From: Magnetococcales bacterium
GTDB lineage: Bacteria; Pseudomonadota; Magnetococcia; Magnetococcales; JADFZT01
Length of the DNA: 64,000 nt
Direction: 5' to 3'
Assembly: GCA_015232395.1 (NCBI GenBank)
Contig: JADFZT010000007.1
Span: 42,468 to 106,467, forward strand
Position numbers and translations under genes: made by a program. Below, piece by piece: positions 34,301 through 43,260 of this stretch; the stretch's first letter is position 1, and every line of letters starts with the position of its first letter. A model generated the notes under the pieces. The model did no database searches. It was not told the DNA's origin and saw only the letters and a list, made by a program, of their open reading frames with translations.

Positions 34301-34740
34301 TGTCGGATTTTCTCGCCGCAGAAAAGCCCATCCTCCAGAGGTTGAAAGAGGAGATTCCGGGCGCCCATGTGCTGCCCATGGGGGATCTGGGGGGGCTTCA
34401 GGAGCGGGGGCAGGTCACGCCCGCCATCTATCTCTCCATCGTCACCACCACCCCCAAAAACACCCGCACCCCTCACTCCGGGCAGCTGATGCGCCAGGTG
34501 TGGGCGGTCACGGTGGTGGCGAGGAGCTACCGGGATGTGAAAGGGGGGAGTGGCGCCAGGGAGCAGGCCGGACCGCTGATCCACCAGGTCATCACCACCC
34601 TCTCCAGCTGGGCTCCCCAGGTGGAGGGCGACACCTACACCCCCTTGTGTATGCCGGAAAACGAGCCGCACCAGGTGGACCACTCCGAATCCGGGTTCAT
34701 CTATTACACCCTGTTTTTCAACACCGAGTTTGTCATCTAG
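34300..34740 (+). CDS. tail terminator/completion protein (Mu gp37-like)
   Basis: A 146-residue protein with the pattern of Mu gp37/J-like proteins: LAAEKPILQRLKEEIPGA, VTPAIYLSIVTTTPKN, VWAVTVVARSYRDVKGG, then GPLIHQVITTLSSWAP. Placed before the tail tube gene, it should cap the tail and allow joining to the head. Confidence 0.75.
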   Translation: MSDFLAAEKPILQRLKEEIPGAHVLPMGDLGGLQERGQVTPAIYLSIVTTTPKNTRTPHSGQLMRQVWAVTVVARSYRDVKGGSGAREQAGPLIHQVITTLSSWAPQVEGDTYTPLCMPENEPHQVDHSESGFIYYTLFFNTEFVI

Positions 34741-34750
34741 GAGAAAAACC

Positions 34751-34954
34751 ATGGTCGCCAAGCCAAAAACACAAGAAGAGCCAAAACCCGAGCCGAAAGT
34801 GAAGGTCACCTTCATCAAAACCCACACCCATGGGGGCGTCCAATATCACGCTGGGAATGTCGCCGAGGTCCGTCAGGGCGCGGTGGCAAAGCTCGTTAAA
34901 AAAGGCGTGATTCAAGACCCCGCCAATCCCCAGCCCAAGAAAGAGGAGGGTTAA
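34751..34954 (+). CDS. small virion-type protein, one beta repeat
   Basis: A 67-residue protein that holds a Lys/Pro-rich arm and a single copy of the unit seen twice in each of the genes at 33490 and 33860: VTFIKTHTHGGVQYHAGNVA with AVAKLVKKGVI. A ribosome site (AGGAG) lies at 34739-34743. Start is the ATG at 34751. Confidence 0.6.
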   Translation: MVAKPKTQEEPKPEPKVKVTFIKTHTHGGVQYHAGNVAEVRQGAVAKLVKKGVIQDPANPQPKKEEG

Positions 34955-34957
34955 GTC

Positions 34958-35707
34958 ATGCAGGGAGGATTTTTAGCTTCTGGAACACTCTATATCGACC
35001 GACTGACAGACGCCGGTGAGTCGACCGGCTTTATCCAGGTGGACAACTGCACCGCCTTTGAGATCAAGGAAGAGTCCGAACTTAAGGAGCGGACGTCAAA
35101 AATGAAAGAGACCTACGGCCAAAAACTGGACGTAGTGGCGTTAAAAACCAACTCCAACGTCAAGGTCGCTTTCAACGGGGTATCCACGGACGTTCTGGCC
35201 ATGATTCTGCTCGGGGAGGCTGTCGACCATAATGTTGGGGCGGGCACAGTCACAGACGAGAGTGTCACCGCCAAGTCGGGCAAGTGGATTTCCCTGGCCC
35301 AGAAAAACCTCACTGACGCTACGGTTGTGGTAACGGATGACCCAGAGGTCACCACCTATGTGGATGGCACGGACTACAGTGTGAACTATGCGTTGGGTCT
35401 TCTGGAAATAAAGTCGGGGGGAGGTATCAGTGATGGGGCGGATCTACTGGTGGACTATGACCACGCCGCCATCTCCGCCTCCCGGATCAGTGGCGCGACC
35501 CAGCCCATCATCCGGGCCAAGCTGGCGCTGGACGGAAAAAATATCAAGGACGGAAAAGGGGTGCGTGTAGAGGTGGATGAAGCGGTGCTCACCCCGGACT
35601 CCCCGGTTGATTTTATGTCCAGCGATTGGGTGGAGGTCTCTCTCTCCGGCACAATGAAGACCCTCACCGGGAAAACCACCCCATACACCGTCACCCCAGA
35701 GAAATAA
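34958..35707 (+). CDS. tail tube protein, siphovirus type
   Basis: A 249-residue beta-rich protein: GTLYIDRLTDAGESTGFIQV, EESELKERTSKMKETYGQKL at the start and DSPVDFMSSDWVEVSLSGTM near the end. Its position, between the terminator and the tail chaperone and before the tape measure, marks it as the tube subunit. A middle part (residues about 90-180) reads like an added Ig-like or decoration domain with a YVDGTDYSVNYALGLLEIKS strand pair. No sheath gene precedes it, so the tail should be non-contractile. Confidence 0.75.
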   Translation: MQGGFLASGTLYIDRLTDAGESTGFIQVDNCTAFEIKEESELKERTSKMKETYGQKLDVVALKTNSNVKVAFNGVSTDVLAMILLGEAVDHNVGAGTVTDESVTAKSGKWISLAQKNLTDATVVVTDDPEVTTYVDGTDYSVNYALGLLEIKSGGGISDGADLLVDYDHAAISASRISGATQPIIRAKLALDGKNIKDGKGVRVEVDEAVLTPDSPVDFMSSDWVEVSLSGTMKTLTGKTTPYTVTPEK

Positions 35708-35710
35708 CAG

Positions 35711-35741
35711 CCCACCCCCCCCCTTTATGGCGGGGGGGTGA
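35711..35741. terminator. GC hairpin after the tail tube gene
   Basis: A run of C (35713-35723, after CA) can pair with GGGGGGGTG at 35732-35740 across a short TTTATGGC loop. It may reduce read-through and so set high tube expression against lower downstream expression. There is no T run. Confidence 0.4.
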
Positions 35742-35759
35742 ATAGAAGGACGTAGACCC

Positions 35760-36107
35760 ATGTCACAGCAAAACAAGACTCAGATTTTTGGCCAACAAAT
35801 CACCATCACCGAGCCCACCGTGGGAAAGATCCGCGATTGGGTCGCCAGCACCGAAACTGAGGAGGGTAGGCGACAACTGGATTCCCATCTGACTGTCGAC
35901 CACATCCCGATCACGGTTTTCAGCCTCCTCACCGACTGGGATGAGATCCAGATTGACAGCCTGACCCTGCCCCAGTTGCGGGAAGTTCTCGCCCTGCTCC
36001 GGGAGAAAGTCCCCGATTTTTTCGCTTTCCTGGACCCACTCATTCAGGCGGGGGTGGCAGCCAAAAAAGCGGCCGCCGCCAGCTTGAATCCCTCGCTTTC
36101 CACCTGA
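35760..36107 (+). CDS. tail assembly chaperone (G-like)
   Basis: A 115-residue chaperone-type protein placed just before the tape measure: IFGQQITITEPTVGKIRDWV, SLLTDWDEIQIDSLTLPQLR. Near its end are two Lys codons AAA AAA (36063-36068) followed by G, a likely slip site. In siphophages this gene is made in two forms, and the longer one is described in the next entry. It starts with its own ribosome site (AGAAGGA). Confidence 0.75.
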   Translation: MSQQNKTQIFGQQITITEPTVGKIRDWVASTETEEGRRQLDSHLTVDHIPITVFSLLTDWDEIQIDSLTLPQLREVLALLREKVPDFFAFLDPLIQAGVAAKKAAAASLNPSLST

Positions 36108-36187
36108 TTGAGCGGGGCCACCTGCTGGTCTGGGACTACCCCCTGTCAACCTTTATCCACGCTTTGGAACGGTCTTCTGAAAAATGA
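35760..36187 (+). CDS. frameshifted tail chaperone (GT-like form)
   Basis: If ribosomes slip back one base at the six-A run (36063-36068), the new frame stays open for about 40 codons (ending QLESLAFHLIERGHLLVWDY and PLSTFIHALERSSEK). It stops at TGA 36185-36187, which overlaps the tape measure ATG at 36184 as ATGA. The extension has good coding character and fills what would otherwise be an empty 76-base gap. This is the classic G/GT layout. The slip site C AAA AAA G is not the perfect X XXY YYZ form, so efficiency may be low. Confidence 0.65.
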
Positions 36188-39100
36188 CTGCCAAAAACAA
36201 CAACATCGAAGTCGTGTTTACAGCCAACACCTCAAACCTCAAAGCAGGCTTGAAAGAGGTGGAAGGCCAGCTCGGCACGACTTTTGACGGCGTGGATGTC
36301 AAGGCCCAGGCCGCTGGAAAATCCCTCTCCCACGCCCTCACCCTGGACGCTGCATCTATCACGGCGGGGGTTGCTGGGCTGGGGGCTGGGATTTCGTCAG
36401 CAGTAAAATCGGCTATGAACTTTGAAACCGCCATGGCCGGGGTGGCAAAGGTGGTGGATTTTGAAAACCCTGAAGGCCTCAAGCAGATGGGGGAGACTAT
36501 CCTGGATCTCTCCCGCACCATCCCTGTGACCAAAGAGGGTCTGGCTGAAATCGCCGCTGCGGGCGGCCAGCTGGGGGTGGCGGCTAAGGAGATCCCGGGC
36601 TTTACCGAGCAGGTAGCCAAAATCAGCGTGGCCTTTGACATGCTTCCCGAGCAGGCCGGAACGTCCATGGCCAAGCTGTCAAACGTCTTCCAGGAGCCCA
36701 TCACCGAGATTGAATCTTTCGGCGATATCATCAACACCCTCAGTAACAACACCGCCGCCAAAGCTTCAGAAATCGTCAGCGCCATGACCAGAATCGGCGG
36801 CAACGCCAAGCAGTTTGGGCTGGCAAAAGACGAAGCCGCCGCCCTCACAGCCGCCTTCATCGATCTGGGCAAACCCCCGGAGGTGGCCGCCACCGCCATC
36901 AACTCCATGTTGGTGAAGATGCAAACAGCATCGGACGGCACCAGAGGTTTTAAGGAGGCCCTGGGAGATTTGGGCATTCAGGCGGAAGATCTGGAAAAAT
37001 CAATTGCGGAAGATGCTCAAGGGGCTCTTCTGTCCTTCCTGGAAACTCTTTCCAGCGTAGACAGCCAGGAGCGGGCCGGATTGCTGAAAAAGCTCTTCGG
37101 TATGGAGTATTCCGATGATGTTGCCGTGCTGGTGGGGTCTCTGGAAAGCTACCGTAAGTCGTTGGCCCTGGTGGCAGATGAGACCAAGCTGGCGGGATCG
37201 GTCCAAGCCGAGTTTGAAAAACAGTCCGCCACCACCTCCAACCAGCTCGTGCTCTTGGATAACGCCGTCGCCGGGCTGGGCACTGTGTTGGGGGATCAGC
37301 TGCTGCCCGTCGTCAACGCCGGGGCGGAAGCGTTGACCGATATGATCAACGTTTTTACCGATTTCGCCACGGAAATGCCCGCCGTTGCCACCGCTGTGGC
37401 CGGGGTATCCACCGCCCTGGCAGGCCTCGCCGCCTACAAGATCGGCGACACCATGCTGGATGCCCTCGCCAGCCGTTTCACCTCTCTCCCCACCACCGCC
37501 ACCGCCGCATCCACTGCTATCGACGGGGCGGCGTCTGCCATCTCCGGCATTTCCGGCAGCGCCAAAACCGCCTCCACCCCTCTCTCCACCCTGGGCTCCA
37601 CCCTCTCCACTCTGACCGATAGATCCGGCTCGCTGGCTAGCCGCTTTTCCTCTCTCTCCATGGGGATGAAGGCCGGGATCGCCATCGAGGCGGCAGCGGC
37701 GGCGGTGGCGGTCGGGGCTCTGGGAGTGGCGATGTGGGAGGCGGAGTCGGCTGAAACAGCTGTGGAAGAGGCTGCCGAGAGCGCTGGCGAGGCCTTTCAG
37801 GAGATGGCGGCAGGATCAAAAGATGTTGCCGCCCTGCTGGATGATGTCGCAGTGGGTAGTGAAAAAGTGACCGATCTTTCCGGGGAGGAACTGGAAATCC
37901 TGAAAGATCTCATCTCCAAAAAATATGAGGCCCTGCAAGCCGAGCGCACCCGGCTGGAGCTGGAAGAGGATCGACCTCTTTTGGGCATGATGACCGATCA
38001 CGCCGAGCAGCTGGACGGCATCACCCGACAGGAAAAAGATCTCACCACCCTGCTGAAAGAGGCAGTGGGGGTGGAGAAAGCGCGGGGGCAGGCGGCGGCG
38101 GAGTCCATTGATACCCAGGCCGAGGCCATCGAGGGGGTGCAGACGGCCCTGGACGAGGTGGGGGATAAGATCATATCGGTGGAGGCTGAGACCCAAAAGG
38201 CGGAAAAGCCCATCGAGGATGTCCAGGATGGACTGAAAGAGGTTGCAGACAAGGGTATCACCATCACCGCCGAGACATCCAAAGCCCTGGACGGGATTGG
38301 GGATATCAAGGCCGCCATCGACCGGATCCAGGATAAAACCGTCACCATCACAGTCGAGGAAAAGACGGTCAAAAAGGCGGCAGGTGGTGGCCTCATGACC
38401 CCCTTGCACCGCAACAGCGGCGGGGGGATTTTTCCCGCTCTCACAGCGTCCACGGTGCCGGGCGTTGGTGATGGCGATACGGTCCCAGCCTCGCTTCCCA
38501 TCGGCTCCTACGTCATCCGCAAATCATCCGCCGCCCAGTATGGGAACGGTTTTTTTCAGGCGCTACTGAACAGGGAAATCCCCCGCTTTGCATCCGGCGG
38601 ACATGTCCCGGTCATGCTCACTCCCGGAGAAAAGATCATCCCCCCCGCCATCGTCGATCACTATGGCGTGGGCATGATGTCCAGGATCAATCGGGGGGTG
38701 GTTCGGGGCTATGCCGATGGGGGGGTGGTGGAGGAGTCCGCCGACCCGGTGACCACCTATGAGTCCCGCTCTGTGGTGGTGTCAGTCTCCGGTCTGGAGG
38801 AAGCCCTGGCGGACCTCACCACCCTCTCCACCACCCTCTCCACCATGACCGATCCGTCGGTAGTCCTCACCGCCACCGGCTTCACCGAGGCCGCCGACGC
38901 CGCCACCCTCCTGATCGATACCCTGGCAGGCCTCACCGATATCGATATCACCCTCACCGCCGACGCTACAGCGATGGAAGAGGGGGTGACCCTGGCCACC
39001 GACGCCCTGGCGCTGATCCCGGAAGAGGCCGCCACCCTCCTGTCAGTCGATACCGAAGAAGCTCTCCCCGCCCTCACCGAGGTGACCGATCTTTTGGCCC

Positions 39101-40311
39101 TTTTCGTCTCCACCGATATTGCCCTCACTCTGGACCCCACCGAGGCGGTGGACGGGATGACGGAAGCGGGGGAATCGGTCGCCGCTTTGGCATCCGATAT
39201 CGAGGAGATGGCGGACGCCCTGGACGATCTAAAGAGCGCCCTCTCCACCGCTGCCGAGGTGGACGATGGCCCCGGTGCCAAGATGGGTGAAAGCGTCTCC
39301 GGCCCGGTGGATGCTATCAAGGAGATGGGCCGCCTGATGGTGGATCTGGGGGAGGTGGTGGTGAGTCTTCAGGAAAAAATCATCTCTTTTGGCAAGTTGC
39401 TGCTGGAGCTGGATGAGGTGGCGCTCACTCCCCACATTAAAAAAATCACCGAGTGGGGGGAGGTGCTGGCGGAGATCAAAACCAAAACCGAGGAGGTCCA
39501 GGATGCCCTATCATCAGTGGTGGAGACAGTGGATGAATATGACGGCAGCCTGGAAAAAGCAGAGGAGACGACTGGCAATCTCCAGGCGTCTCTGGAGGGG
39601 CTGGAAAAATCCGCTGAAGAGGCTGTCCGGATGGTGGAAGAGGTGGCGGACGCGGTGGATGATCTGGAGGATAAAACCGTCACCGTCAACGCCAGAACCA
39701 GCTCTGCCCTCAACAGTCTAAACAACATCAAAACCGCCCTCGACGCCATCCAGTCCAAGACCATCACCATCACCACCCGCTATGTGGAGCAGCACCACGA
39801 CGGCGGCCTGGTGGGAGCGCTCAAACTCAACAGCGGCGGGGCAGTTTTCCCACGCCTCACCCGCTCCACCGTACCGGGCTCCGGAAATCAGGATACCGAA
39901 CCCTACTCCCTCCCGGTAGGCTCCTGGATTATCAATAAAAGTGCCAGCGACTATTACGGCTCCGCCCTCATGGACGCTATCACCAGTATGAGCGCCCCCC
40001 GCTTGGCCACCGGCGGCTTGGTGGATGCCTGGCTGACCCCCGGCGAGCGATTCATGCCGCCGGATACCGTCCAGAACTATGGCCAGCGATTTATGGCCAT
40101 GCTCAACCAAAAATCTTTCCCGAAAGGGGCTTTTTCCGCCCCCGGTCTTGCCAGCGGTGGCAGCGTGGGGGGCGGCTCCAGCGGTGGGGATGTCAAAACC
40201 ATCCGTATTGAGCTGTCCGGGGGAGGTGAAACCGTGGCAGGGGACTTCCAAGAGTCGGACACCGACGCCCTTTTGCGCATTCTCCAGCAGGAGCAGGGGA
40301 GAGCGCTCTGA
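36184..40311 (+). CDS. tail tape measure protein
   Basis: A 1375-residue protein that sets tail length. The TP901-type domain (about residues 75-290) has MNFETAMAGVAKVVDF, LSRTIPVTKEGLAEIAAAGG and AGTSMAKLSNVFQEP. Hydrophobic, Ala/Gly-rich helices follow (about 380-520). The second half consists of coiled coils and two copies of a 115-residue Gly-rich module (about residues 718-843 and 1191-1308) with STVPG, LPxGS, GG and LTPGE motifs. At about 1.5 angstrom per residue it suggests a tail near 200 nm, which is an estimate. Confidence 0.9.
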   Translation: MTAKNNNIEVVFTANTSNLKAGLKEVEGQLGTTFDGVDVKAQAAGKSLSHALTLDAASITAGVAGLGAGISSAVKSAMNFETAMAGVAKVVDFENPEGLKQMGETILDLSRTIPVTKEGLAEIAAAGGQLGVAAKEIPGFTEQVAKISVAFDMLPEQAGTSMAKLSNVFQEPITEIESFGDIINTLSNNTAAKASEIVSAMTRIGGNAKQFGLAKDEAAALTAAFIDLGKPPEVAATAINSMLVKMQTASDGTRGFKEALGDLGIQAEDLEKSIAEDAQGALLSFLETLSSVDSQERAGLLKKLFGMEYSDDVAVLVGSLESYRKSLALVADETKLAGSVQAEFEKQSATTSNQLVLLDNAVAGLGTVLGDQLLPVVNAGAEALTDMINVFTDFATEMPAVATAVAGVSTALAGLAAYKIGDTMLDALASRFTSLPTTATAASTAIDGAASAISGISGSAKTASTPLSTLGSTLSTLTDRSGSLASRFSSLSMGMKAGIAIEAAAAAVAVGALGVAMWEAESAETAVEEAAESAGEAFQEMAAGSKDVAALLDDVAVGSEKVTDLSGEELEILKDLISKKYEALQAERTRLELEEDRPLLGMMTDHAEQLDGITRQEKDLTTLLKEAVGVEKARGQAAAESIDTQAEAIEGVQTALDEVGDKIISVEAETQKAEKPIEDVQDGLKEVADKGITITAETSKALDGIGDIKAAIDRIQDKTVTITVEEKTVKKAAGGGLMTPLHRNSGGGIFPALTASTVPGVGDGDTVPASLPIGSYVIRKSSAAQYGNGFFQALLNREIPRFASGGHVPVMLTPGEKIIPPAIVDHYGVGMMSRINRGVVRGYADGGVVEESADPVTTYESRSVVVSVSGLEEALADLTTLSTTLSTMTDPSVVLTATGFTEAADAATLLIDTLAGLTDIDITLTADATAMEEGVTLATDALALIPEEAATLLSVDTEEALPALTEVTDLLALFVSTDIALTLDPTEAVDGMTEAGESVAALASDIEEMADALDDLKSALSTAAEVDDGPGAKMGESVSGPVDAIKEMGRLMVDLGEVVVSLQEKIISFGKLLLELDEVALTPHIKKITEWGEVLAEIKTKTEEVQDALSSVVETVDEYDGSLEKAEETTGNLQASLEGLEKSAEEAVRMVEEVADAVDDLEDKTVTVNARTSSALNSLNNIKTALDAIQSKTITITTRYVEQHHDGGLVGALKLNSGGAVFPRLTRSTVPGSGNQDTEPYSLPVGSWIINKSASDYYGSALMDAITSMSAPRLATGGLVDAWLTPGERFMPPDTVQNYGQRFMAMLNQKSFPKGAFSAPGLASGGSVGGGSSGGDVKTIRIELSGGGETVAGDFQESDTDALLRILQQEQGRAL

Positions 40312-40700
40312 TGGCGGAACTCGACGGCATAACCCTACCCGACGATCTGTTCTGGACCGATGAGTACAGCGCCGCCTGGTCCCCGGTCGCCCAAACCGTC
40401 CAACACACGGCAAGCGGGGCGTTGGAAATTGAAGCCTCCCAGCTCCAGGCAGGCCGACCCATCACCCTGCAAGGGGGGGTGGATCACGCCTGGATCGACC
40501 GGCAGACCGTGGCCGCCCTCTACGCCACTACCGAAGACCCAGCCAAGACGATGACTTTATCATTGGCCGATAGCCGCCAGTTTACCGTCCGCTGGCGTCA
40601 CCACGAACAACCCCCCCTGGAGGCCCACCCCATCCAGCCGGTGGATATCCCCGACGATAGCGACCCCTACCAGGTCAAGCTGAAACTGATGGAGATCTGA
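40311..40700 (+). CDS. tail protein downstream of tape measure
   Basis: A 129-residue beta-rich protein: ITLPDDLFWTDEYSAAWSPV, LEIEASQLQAGRPITLQGGV, WIDRQTVAALYATTEDPAKT. Small proteins of this kind after the tape measure often form the distal tail ring or its adaptor. The start overlaps the tape measure stop (TGATG). Confidence 0.65.
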   Translation: MAELDGITLPDDLFWTDEYSAAWSPVAQTVQHTASGALEIEASQLQAGRPITLQGGVDHAWIDRQTVAALYATTEDPAKTMTLSLADSRQFTVRWRHHEQPPLEAHPIQPVDIPDDSDPYQVKLKLMEI

Positions 40701-40704
40701 TCAA

Positions 40705-43260
40705 ATGACAATCCAAACGACCGATATCAAACTCTACCGCGCCCTCACCACCGGCCAGGACGCCACCGCCGGGGGATATGTGGGGACCACGGAAGTGGTG
40801 GATGGGGCGGCCAACAATCTTTTTCCCGATGTCTCCAGGATGGACCGTGTTTATTCCGATGTGGCGCTGGAAAAAGTTTTTCTCTCAGTCCGCTCCAGCA
40901 ATGACGACACCTATCTGGGAGCCCATGCGGTCCTGATCGATGCGCCGGATGATGTCGGGGTGGGGGTGATGCTGTTTTATACCGGCGGGGATGATGATAC
41001 CCGGGATGACTGCCGGACCTATATCGAGTCCTACTGGTTGCCCGGCGACTACCTGGAAGATGATGCCGTCCTGAAAGGCACAATGCCATCCGGCTCCCAA
41101 TCAGTCTCCATCATCCTCGGCCATGACTACCTGCAAGTGGATGATGTGCTCTATCTGGAGGATGGGGGGTTAAGCGAATATGTGCGCATCACCTCTGTGG
41201 AAATCGTCAAATATGGAATGCTGTCCCAGTACGAATATACCGTTCTCGGTCTCGCTCGACCCCTGGAAAACAGCTATACCAGCGCCTGCAAACCCCGCAT
41301 CACCGGTGCTGATCCATCCTGGCGCGCTTACGGGGTCACCACCCTGGCGGCAGGCGTCAGCGCCGGAGCCTCCCAGATCCAGGTAACCGAAACCCGGCAG
41401 CCGGTTGCCCCAGGCAGCATTGGCTCCCAGTCTGTCACCGGGGAGGCTCCGTGGGATGAGGCCGCCGAAGATCATGAGTTGGCGGTGTTGTGGGATGGAT
41501 TGCAGGATGCCGTCTGGCCTGGCGCGGACGCATCCGCCACCCTGTATACCCAGGCCGCTCCCGTTCGCCCCGGCACGCTCACCGCTCGTATCGAGTGGGG
41601 GGGGCTGCTGTGGGTGGAAATAGCCGACGATGGCGCGGGGGGCATTTCCACCTCCAGCGCTGGTGAGGCAGGCAACACGATCATCGGCACCATCAGTTAT
41701 GCCACCGGCCAGCTGGATCTGGAAAAAGATTTTTCCCCGGGCGGTGATGGGGATGTGGCCTGGCTCCGCTTTCACCGCACCCCGACAGCGGCAGGGGTGA
41801 CCCGCACCCATAGCGAGACCGCCACCACCTCCTCCCTTTACACGCCCACCCTTTCTCCAGCCCAGATCACCCCGGGTTCCATCGTGATCGACTATCGCCA
41901 GGGGGAGGTGTGGAAGAGGGTCACCGATGATGAGGCCGGGATCCTCACCGGAGATGGTGCGGGGACCATCGACTACACCACCGGCGCTTGTTCCCTCACC
42001 ACCGCTGGCGCTCCAGACTACGGCGCTGAGATTCTCTATCGGTGGCGGACTGGCTTTTATACTCAGGATGTTCAGGATGAGACGCTGGGCACAGGCCCCA
42101 CTACCGCCTTCACCCTGACCAATGCTCCCCTCTCCGGATCGGCATCCATCGAGCTGACCGAATCCACCGCCACCGTCACCCTGTGGGATGGTGGGGATGG
42201 TAAGCTCTACACCGAGCGGGATCTCCTCACCGGCACTGGCTCTGACTCCGGCACGATCAGCTACACCACCGGCGATATCGCCCTCACCGCCCACACCCCC
42301 GACGCCGCCACCGACGTGATAGCGAGAGAGTACACCTACCGATCCGCCGGAGAACACACCGACTCCCACCAGCTCCGCAGCCAGGGCAACCCCCTTTCGT
42401 CCGGATCTCTCCAGGTGATCGCCACAGCAGCCTCAGACAGCTCCACCCTTACCCTGAATGACAACGGCTCCGGCTCTCTTACTGGGGATGGCAGCGGTTC
42501 TATCGACTACGCCACCGGCTATATCAACCCCACATTCAGTGAGAATATCCAGGAGACCTCCCTGGTCCTGCACTATAGCTACGAGACCACCGTCACCCCC
42601 GATCCCGAAATCCTGGGGCTCGACACCCAGGCGCTTCCAGCTGATGGTAAGGTAGGGATTTTTCATTCTGGCGGCGTGGCGTTGATCCGGGAAGGGGCTG
42701 CCGAGGATTTGCTGCTGATCTCCGACATCTCCGGCGACACCCTTACCCTGGGAGGGGTCACCACCAACACCTACACCACCGCCGCCACCGTCTCCCCGGT
42801 GCTACAGCTTGGAGATCTCCAGGCCCGCATGATCGATCAGTGGAGCCTGGAATCGTGGGATGGCACCTGGTCCGACACCCCCGGCACGCCATCGGGCTGG
42901 ACCTACGATTTTACCGGCCACCCCCTCACCATCCAAAACAACGGCGGCACGGCTGATCGGTGGAGCGTCAAATTTACATCCGCCACCGATTTTGAGATCC
43001 ACTCGGAGCGGGAGGGTCTGATTGGCACAGGCGATACATCCACCGATTGCAGCCCCAACAATTCCCAAACCTCCACCCCCTATTTTACCCTGGCGGCAGC
43101 TGGCTGGCCCGGCTCCGGCATCCAATATGGCCACGCCTTGAGAATCAATACAGATGATGCCGCCGCTCCCATCTGGGTGGCGCGGATCGTGGCGGCTGGA
43201 ACCAATGCGGTATCCAGCGACTCCGCCACCATTGAGATGCGGGGCGATGAGGATGCCTGA
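40705..43260 (+). CDS. large beta-rich tail protein with internal repeats
   Basis: An 851-residue protein, nearly all beta-strand in character. A motif of type G-(T/S)-I-(S/D)-Y-(A/T)-TG recurs at least four times: GTISYATGQLDL, GTIDYTTGACSL, GTISYTTGDIAL and GSIDYATGYINP, each preceded by a DGxG or NGxG turn. The units are spaced roughly 75-115 residues apart, so a string of similar sandwiches is likely. Position suggests a tail-tip or fibre-like structural part. No enzyme domain is recognised. Confidence 0.65.
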   Translation: MTIQTTDIKLYRALTTGQDATAGGYVGTTEVVDGAANNLFPDVSRMDRVYSDVALEKVFLSVRSSNDDTYLGAHAVLIDAPDDVGVGVMLFYTGGDDDTRDDCRTYIESYWLPGDYLEDDAVLKGTMPSGSQSVSIILGHDYLQVDDVLYLEDGGLSEYVRITSVEIVKYGMLSQYEYTVLGLARPLENSYTSACKPRITGADPSWRAYGVTTLAAGVSAGASQIQVTETRQPVAPGSIGSQSVTGEAPWDEAAEDHELAVLWDGLQDAVWPGADASATLYTQAAPVRPGTLTARIEWGGLLWVEIADDGAGGISTSSAGEAGNTIIGTISYATGQLDLEKDFSPGGDGDVAWLRFHRTPTAAGVTRTHSETATTSSLYTPTLSPAQITPGSIVIDYRQGEVWKRVTDDEAGILTGDGAGTIDYTTGACSLTTAGAPDYGAEILYRWRTGFYTQDVQDETLGTGPTTAFTLTNAPLSGSASIELTESTATVTLWDGGDGKLYTERDLLTGTGSDSGTISYTTGDIALTAHTPDAATDVIAREYTYRSAGEHTDSHQLRSQGNPLSSGSLQVIATAASDSSTLTLNDNGSGSLTGDGSGSIDYATGYINPTFSENIQETSLVLHYSYETTVTPDPEILGLDTQALPADGKVGIFHSGGVALIREGAAEDLLLISDISGDTLTLGGVTTNTYTTAATVSPVLQLGDLQARMIDQWSLESWDGTWSDTPGTPSGWTYDFTGHPLTIQNNGGTADRWSVKFTSATDFEIHSEREGLIGTGDTSTDCSPNNSQTSTPYFTLAAAGWPGSGIQYGHALRINTDDAAAPIWVARIVAAGTNAVSSDSATIEMRGDEDA

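Noticed and set aside
41170..42369. A 399-codon open frame on the minus strand
   Set aside because: It is antisense to the repeat-rich tail protein and owes its length to GC-rich codons; no motif is seen.
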